From: Burkholderia sp. SRS-W-2-2016
GTDB taxonomy: Bacteria > Pseudomonadota > Gammaproteobacteria > Burkholderiales > Burkholderiaceae
Direction of reading: 5' to 3'
DNA length: 64,000 nt
NCBI RefSeq assembly: GCF_001931485.1
Contig: NZ_MSDV01000019.1
Span: forward strand, 1-64,000
Below the pieces are notes generated by a model that ran no database searches, was not told where the DNA came from, and saw only the letters and a list, made by a program, of their open reading frames with translations. Of the stretch, positions 61,344-64,000 are shown one piece after another. Within the stretch, counting starts at the first letter, position 1; every line of letters starts with the position of its first letter. A program made the position numbers and the translations under genes.

Positions 61344-61934
61344 TCAAACCAGCAGACACCACAGCGCGAGCAACGGCGTATCGCCGGAACGCATCGCATG
61401 CACGAGATTGCGCGAGTTGTAGAGACCGCCGCCGATGCCCGGATCGAACCAGTCGCCGTCCGCTTGCCGGAATTGCCCGGCACTCAGCAGCACATACGCC
61501 TCTTCCGGCGGATGCTGGTGATCGGGGTAGCGGGTGCGCGGCGCGAGTAGCGAAAAGCCCAGTTGGATGTCGTAGCGGCTTTCCATTCCGCCGGGGCCGC
61601 AAATCATCCCGTGCACGTGACCGTCGATATAACCGTCGCTTCCATTCGCTCCCGACGTGCGCCGTTGCCAACCGATGCACGGTTCGAGCGCTTTGATCGC
61701 GCGCGCGGCGACAGTCAATTGGGATCGGGCATCGAGCAGCGGCGCCAGCGCGGCATCGAGCAGGGCGCAGGCCGGGTAACGCCGCGCGTGGCGTTTGCCG
61801 TCGTCGGATGGTTGTCCGATCCGCTCGAACACCTTTACCGCGAGCTGACGCGCCGGGTCGGGAAGCGCGTGAGAGCGAAATAGCTCGTGCGCTACGTCGA
61901 TGAAATGGGTCAGTTCTTCAGGTCGCGCATACAT
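61344..61934 (-). CDS. Cupin of the dimethylsulfoniopropionate (DMSP) lyase family
   Basis: A cytoplasmic protein of 196 residues with a C-terminal cupin of the DddL/DddQ/DddW type. The metal motif H-X-H-X3-E-X-Y is complete (His139, His141, Glu145, Tyr147 in DHQHPPEEAYVLL), followed by the later His179 in NLVHAMRSGDTPLLALW, wording I know from this family. Such enzymes cleave DMSP to dimethyl sulfide and acrylate, but related cupins with other substrates exist, so activity is not proved. ATG 61934 has AGGGG nine bases upstream; a TTG at 61952 is open too. Divergent from an osmolyte importer of the ProVW type. Confidence 0.72.
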   Translation of the reverse strand: MYARPEELTHFIDVAHELFRSHALPDPARQLAVKVFERIGQPSDDGKRHARRYPACALLDAALAPLLDARSQLTVAARAIKALEPCIGWQRRTSGANGSDGYIDGHVHGMICGPGGMESRYDIQLGFSLLAPRTRYPDHQHPPEEAYVLLSAGQFRQADGDWFDPGIGGGLYNSRNLVHAMRSGDTPLLALWCLLV

Positions 61935-62491
61935 CAATGAATGCCCCTGCAAAAAAAGTAGCGGCGCGTATTCCGCCAGGACTCATCGTATTGCTATTAA
62001 TTCAAACCGTAACCGACAGGTGAATGCACTGCAATAGTGCTAATTGCGTAAGCAAGGTCGGCGAATTGCGATTTTGCGGCTACTTTCTCAGAGCAAACCC
62101 TGTCGGGACTTTCCCTCGGCGCGGCCGATTGCCGTTAATCGTCCGCAAATCGCCAAACCGCCTGACCCGCGCCCCACGCTTGCCGCGAAGGTCCGACTGT
62201 CAAGGCTCGGCGCTTCGCACGTCAATTCAACGCACGCTTCATTGCCCGCCTGCTCCGTGTCATGCATTACCAAAGGTATGGAAAAGGGTCGCAAAAATAT
62301 CGCTGGAGGGCGCAATTTGAATTGCTACGCTCCAATCACCGCATCAACTGCCGCAGCTAAAGCGAAATGATCGACGAAGCGAATTCGCTGTCAGCTATGC
62401 GCCGATGCCCGCCAAATCGCCACGCCGGATTTTCTGGTCATACCGGAGTTCTCCAGCGTCACCTTTTGAATCAGCCAGTTGGGAAGACCGA
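61935..62491. other. Divergent control region between lyase-like gene and ABC importer
   Basis: About 560 bases with no convincing gene; open frames near 62024-62370 have no ribosome site. It is richer in A+T than its neighbours at 61940-62090 and 62290-62380. It must hold promoters for both sides, and its size leaves space for regulator sites, but no clear palindrome or riboswitch is seen. Confidence 0.5.
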
Positions 62492-63781
62492 ATGAGCCCG
62501 AATCTGACGTTCTCGCCGCATGACGTGATACCCCCAGGCGCAATCGATACAGCGCCCACGCCTTCCGTGACCCGGCCCGTCGCCATCTCCGGTACCGACA
62601 TCCTGACGGTGAAAAACCTGTCGAAGATCTTCGGCCCCAAGCCCGAAGTCGCCGCGCAACTCGTCAAACAGGGCCTCGGACGCGATGAAGTGTTCAAGCG
62701 CACCGGCAATATGGTGGCGGTCAACGACGTCAGCCTGAACGTGAAGGCCGGCGAAATTTTCGTGATCATGGGCCTGTCGGGTTCCGGCAAGTCGACGCTG
62801 GTGCGTTTGCTGAACCGGCTGATCGAACCGACTTCCGGCCAGGTCGTTCTCGAAGGCCGCGATATTGCGCCGATGTCCACGCTGGAACTGCGTGAAGTGC
62901 GCCGCAAGAAAATGGCGATGGTGTTCCAGTCGTTCGCACTACTGCCGAACCGCACGGTGCTCGACAACATCGCGTATGGCCTCGAAGTCGCCGGCATGAA
63001 GAAGGCCGAGCGCTATGAAATCGCCCGCACCGCGTTGCAGCGCGTCGGTCTCGGTTCGTACGAAAAGCTGTTGCCCGGCGAACTGTCGGGCGGCATGCAG
63101 CAGCGGGTGGGTCTCGCGCGCGCACTCGCGGTCAATCCCGCGGTGTTGCTGATGGACGAAGCGTTCTCCGCGCTCGATCCGCTGATCCGCTTCGAAATGC
63201 AGACCGAACTGCTGCGGCTGCAGAAGGAAGAGCAGCGCACCATCGTGTTCATTTCGCACGATATCGAAGAGGCGATCAAGATCGGCGGCCGGATCGGCAT
63301 CATGAAAGACGGTTGCCTGATTCAGGTCGGTACGCCGGCCGAGCTGATCCAGTCGCCGGCCGACGACTACGTGCGGGACTTTTTCCGGCACGTCGACGTG
63401 TCGCGCTTCCTGAAGGCCGAGGGCCTGCTGACCCGGGTCGAGCGCGGCCTGATCGTCGCCGATGTCGGCGCGCCTGCCGAGCGTTATCTGAATCAACTGA
63501 TCGATAGCGGCGCCGAGTGTGGCTATGTATGCGACCAGGCGGGCCGTTATCAAGGTTGCGTGACCGCCGCGTCGGTGCACAAGGTCGGTGCCGGTCCGCT
63601 GCGAAATGCGTTGCTGCGGGACCTGAACGCGGTTTCGCTCGACACCGACCTGCACGAACTCTCCGCGATCGCGTTGAGCCAACAACACGACGTGCCGGTG
63701 ACGGATGGCGCCGGCAAGCTCGCGGGCGTGGTGTCGTGCCGGACAATTCTCAAGCAGGTTATGGAGCGGAGAGCAGCATGA
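62492..63781 (+). CDS. proV: Glycine betaine/proline-type ABC transporter ATPase, ProV-like
   Basis: ATP-binding subunit of an osmolyte importer, 429 residues. After a 35-residue leader come the family-typical segment KNLSKIFGPKPEVAAQLVKQG, Walker A GLSGSGKST (94-102), FQSFALLPNRTVLDNIAYGLE, signature LSGGMQQRV (198-206), Walker B LLMDEAFSALD, and SHDIEEAIK. The C-terminal third is a CBS region that senses ionic strength in relatives. ATG 62492 is preferred with GGGAAG upstream; an open stretch from 62405 is not family-like. Overlaps the permease start (ATGA). Confidence 0.9.
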   Translation: MSPNLTFSPHDVIPPGAIDTAPTPSVTRPVAISGTDILTVKNLSKIFGPKPEVAAQLVKQGLGRDEVFKRTGNMVAVNDVSLNVKAGEIFVIMGLSGSGKSTLVRLLNRLIEPTSGQVVLEGRDIAPMSTLELREVRRKKMAMVFQSFALLPNRTVLDNIAYGLEVAGMKKAERYEIARTALQRVGLGSYEKLLPGELSGGMQQRVGLARALAVNPAVLLMDEAFSALDPLIRFEMQTELLRLQKEEQRTIVFISHDIEEAIKIGGRIGIMKDGCLIQVGTPAELIQSPADDYVRDFFRHVDVSRFLKAEGLLTRVERGLIVADVGAPAERYLNQLIDSGAECGYVCDQAGRYQGCVTAASVHKVGAGPLRNALLRDLNAVSLDTDLHELSAIALSQQHDVPVTDGAGKLAGVVSCRTILKQVMERRAA

Positions 63782-64000
63782 ACTCATCAGTCATCGGCAA
63801 GTTCGCGGAGAACTGCGTCAACTTTCTTTTCAATCACTTCCAGGGCGGCTTCAACGCTTTTTCCGCGGCACTGGGCGCGGTCGTCAAACTTCTCGAAGAC
63901 GGTCTCGGCGCGATTCCGTTTATCGCGATGCTCGTGATGCTGGTCGCGTTCGCGTTGTGGCGCCGTGGCATCGCATTCGCGATTTTCGTCGGTATCGCGT
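63778..64000 (+). CDS. proW: Osmolyte ABC transporter permease, ProW-like (partial)
   Basis: N-terminal 74 residues only; the frame runs off the right edge. The ATG overlaps the upstream stop codon by four bases (ATGA), so the permease is coupled to the ATPase. A short hydrophilic start and an amphipathic segment (FNHFQGGFNAFSAALG) are followed by membrane segments (IPFIAMLVMLVAFALW and the next one), as in ProW permeases. Substrates of such importers are glycine betaine, proline betaine, choline and, in some cases, DMSP. Confidence 0.85.
   Translation, partial: MNSSVIGKFAENCVNFLFNHFQGGFNAFSAALGAVVKLLEDGLGAIPFIAMLVMLVAFALWRRGIAFAIFVGIA

Overview
GC-rich bacterial DNA whose gene content (an mhp cluster of the E. 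coli type, monomeric isocitrate dehydrogenase, many MFS carriers, LysR/IclR/AraC regulators, DUF4148) points to a Burkholderiaceae member, most likely Paraburkholderia. There is no rRNA, tRNA, CRISPR array, transposase or phage gene. It looks like a catabolic and accessory part of a large soil or plant-associated genome.

Layout. 1-449 (minus): N-terminus of a lipoprotein with a 15-bp tandem repeat. 754-9877: complete 3-(3-hydroxyphenyl)propionate pathway, mhpR facing mhpA-B-D-F-E-T-C, with a recognisable MhpR operator and sigma-70 promoter. 9886-12475: LacI regulator and an ACS-type MFS carrier. 12804-15023: monomeric NADP isocitrate dehydrogenase. 15186-20843: small protein, hydrolase, then LysR / CitMHS transporter / split AtuA-like pair. 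20767-30238: CzcCBA metal efflux operon with its own two-component system, flanked by two small exported-protein genes; all three transcription units carry the same 27-bp box. 30319-34876: SDR with LysR, FadR-type regulator with glucarate dehydratase. 35012-41622: DUF2867, DHA2 carrier, catabolic-type aroQ, MHS carrier, IclR, porin. 41812-42089: a promoter-to-terminator unit with no convincing ORF, a probable small RNA. 42306-50087: dienelactone hydrolase, AraC, M20 amidohydrolase, Ogt, leucine-rich-repeat protein kinase coupled to a lone sugar-type binding protein, LysE exporter, Nudix. 50131-54370 (minus): periplasmic molybdenum hydroxylase (large subunit, 2Fe-2S subunit, dihaem cytochrome c). 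55075-61169: branched-chain amino acid binding protein, AtoE, hydrolase, IlvD. 61344-64000: DMSP-lyase-family cupin divergent from a ProVW-type osmolyte importer that runs off the window.

How they work together. The mhp genes take hydroxyphenylpropionate to succinate, pyruvate and acetyl-CoA. The aroQ/MHS/porin group fits quinate or shikimate use, gudD fits sugar-acid use, and the Czc genes form a self-regulated metal-efflux unit. The most interesting parts are the shared metal-regulon box, the orphan small RNA, the LRR-kinase/binding-protein pair, and the pairing of a DMSP-lyase-like cupin with a betaine-type importer. Functions come from family recognition by reading; no database search was run.
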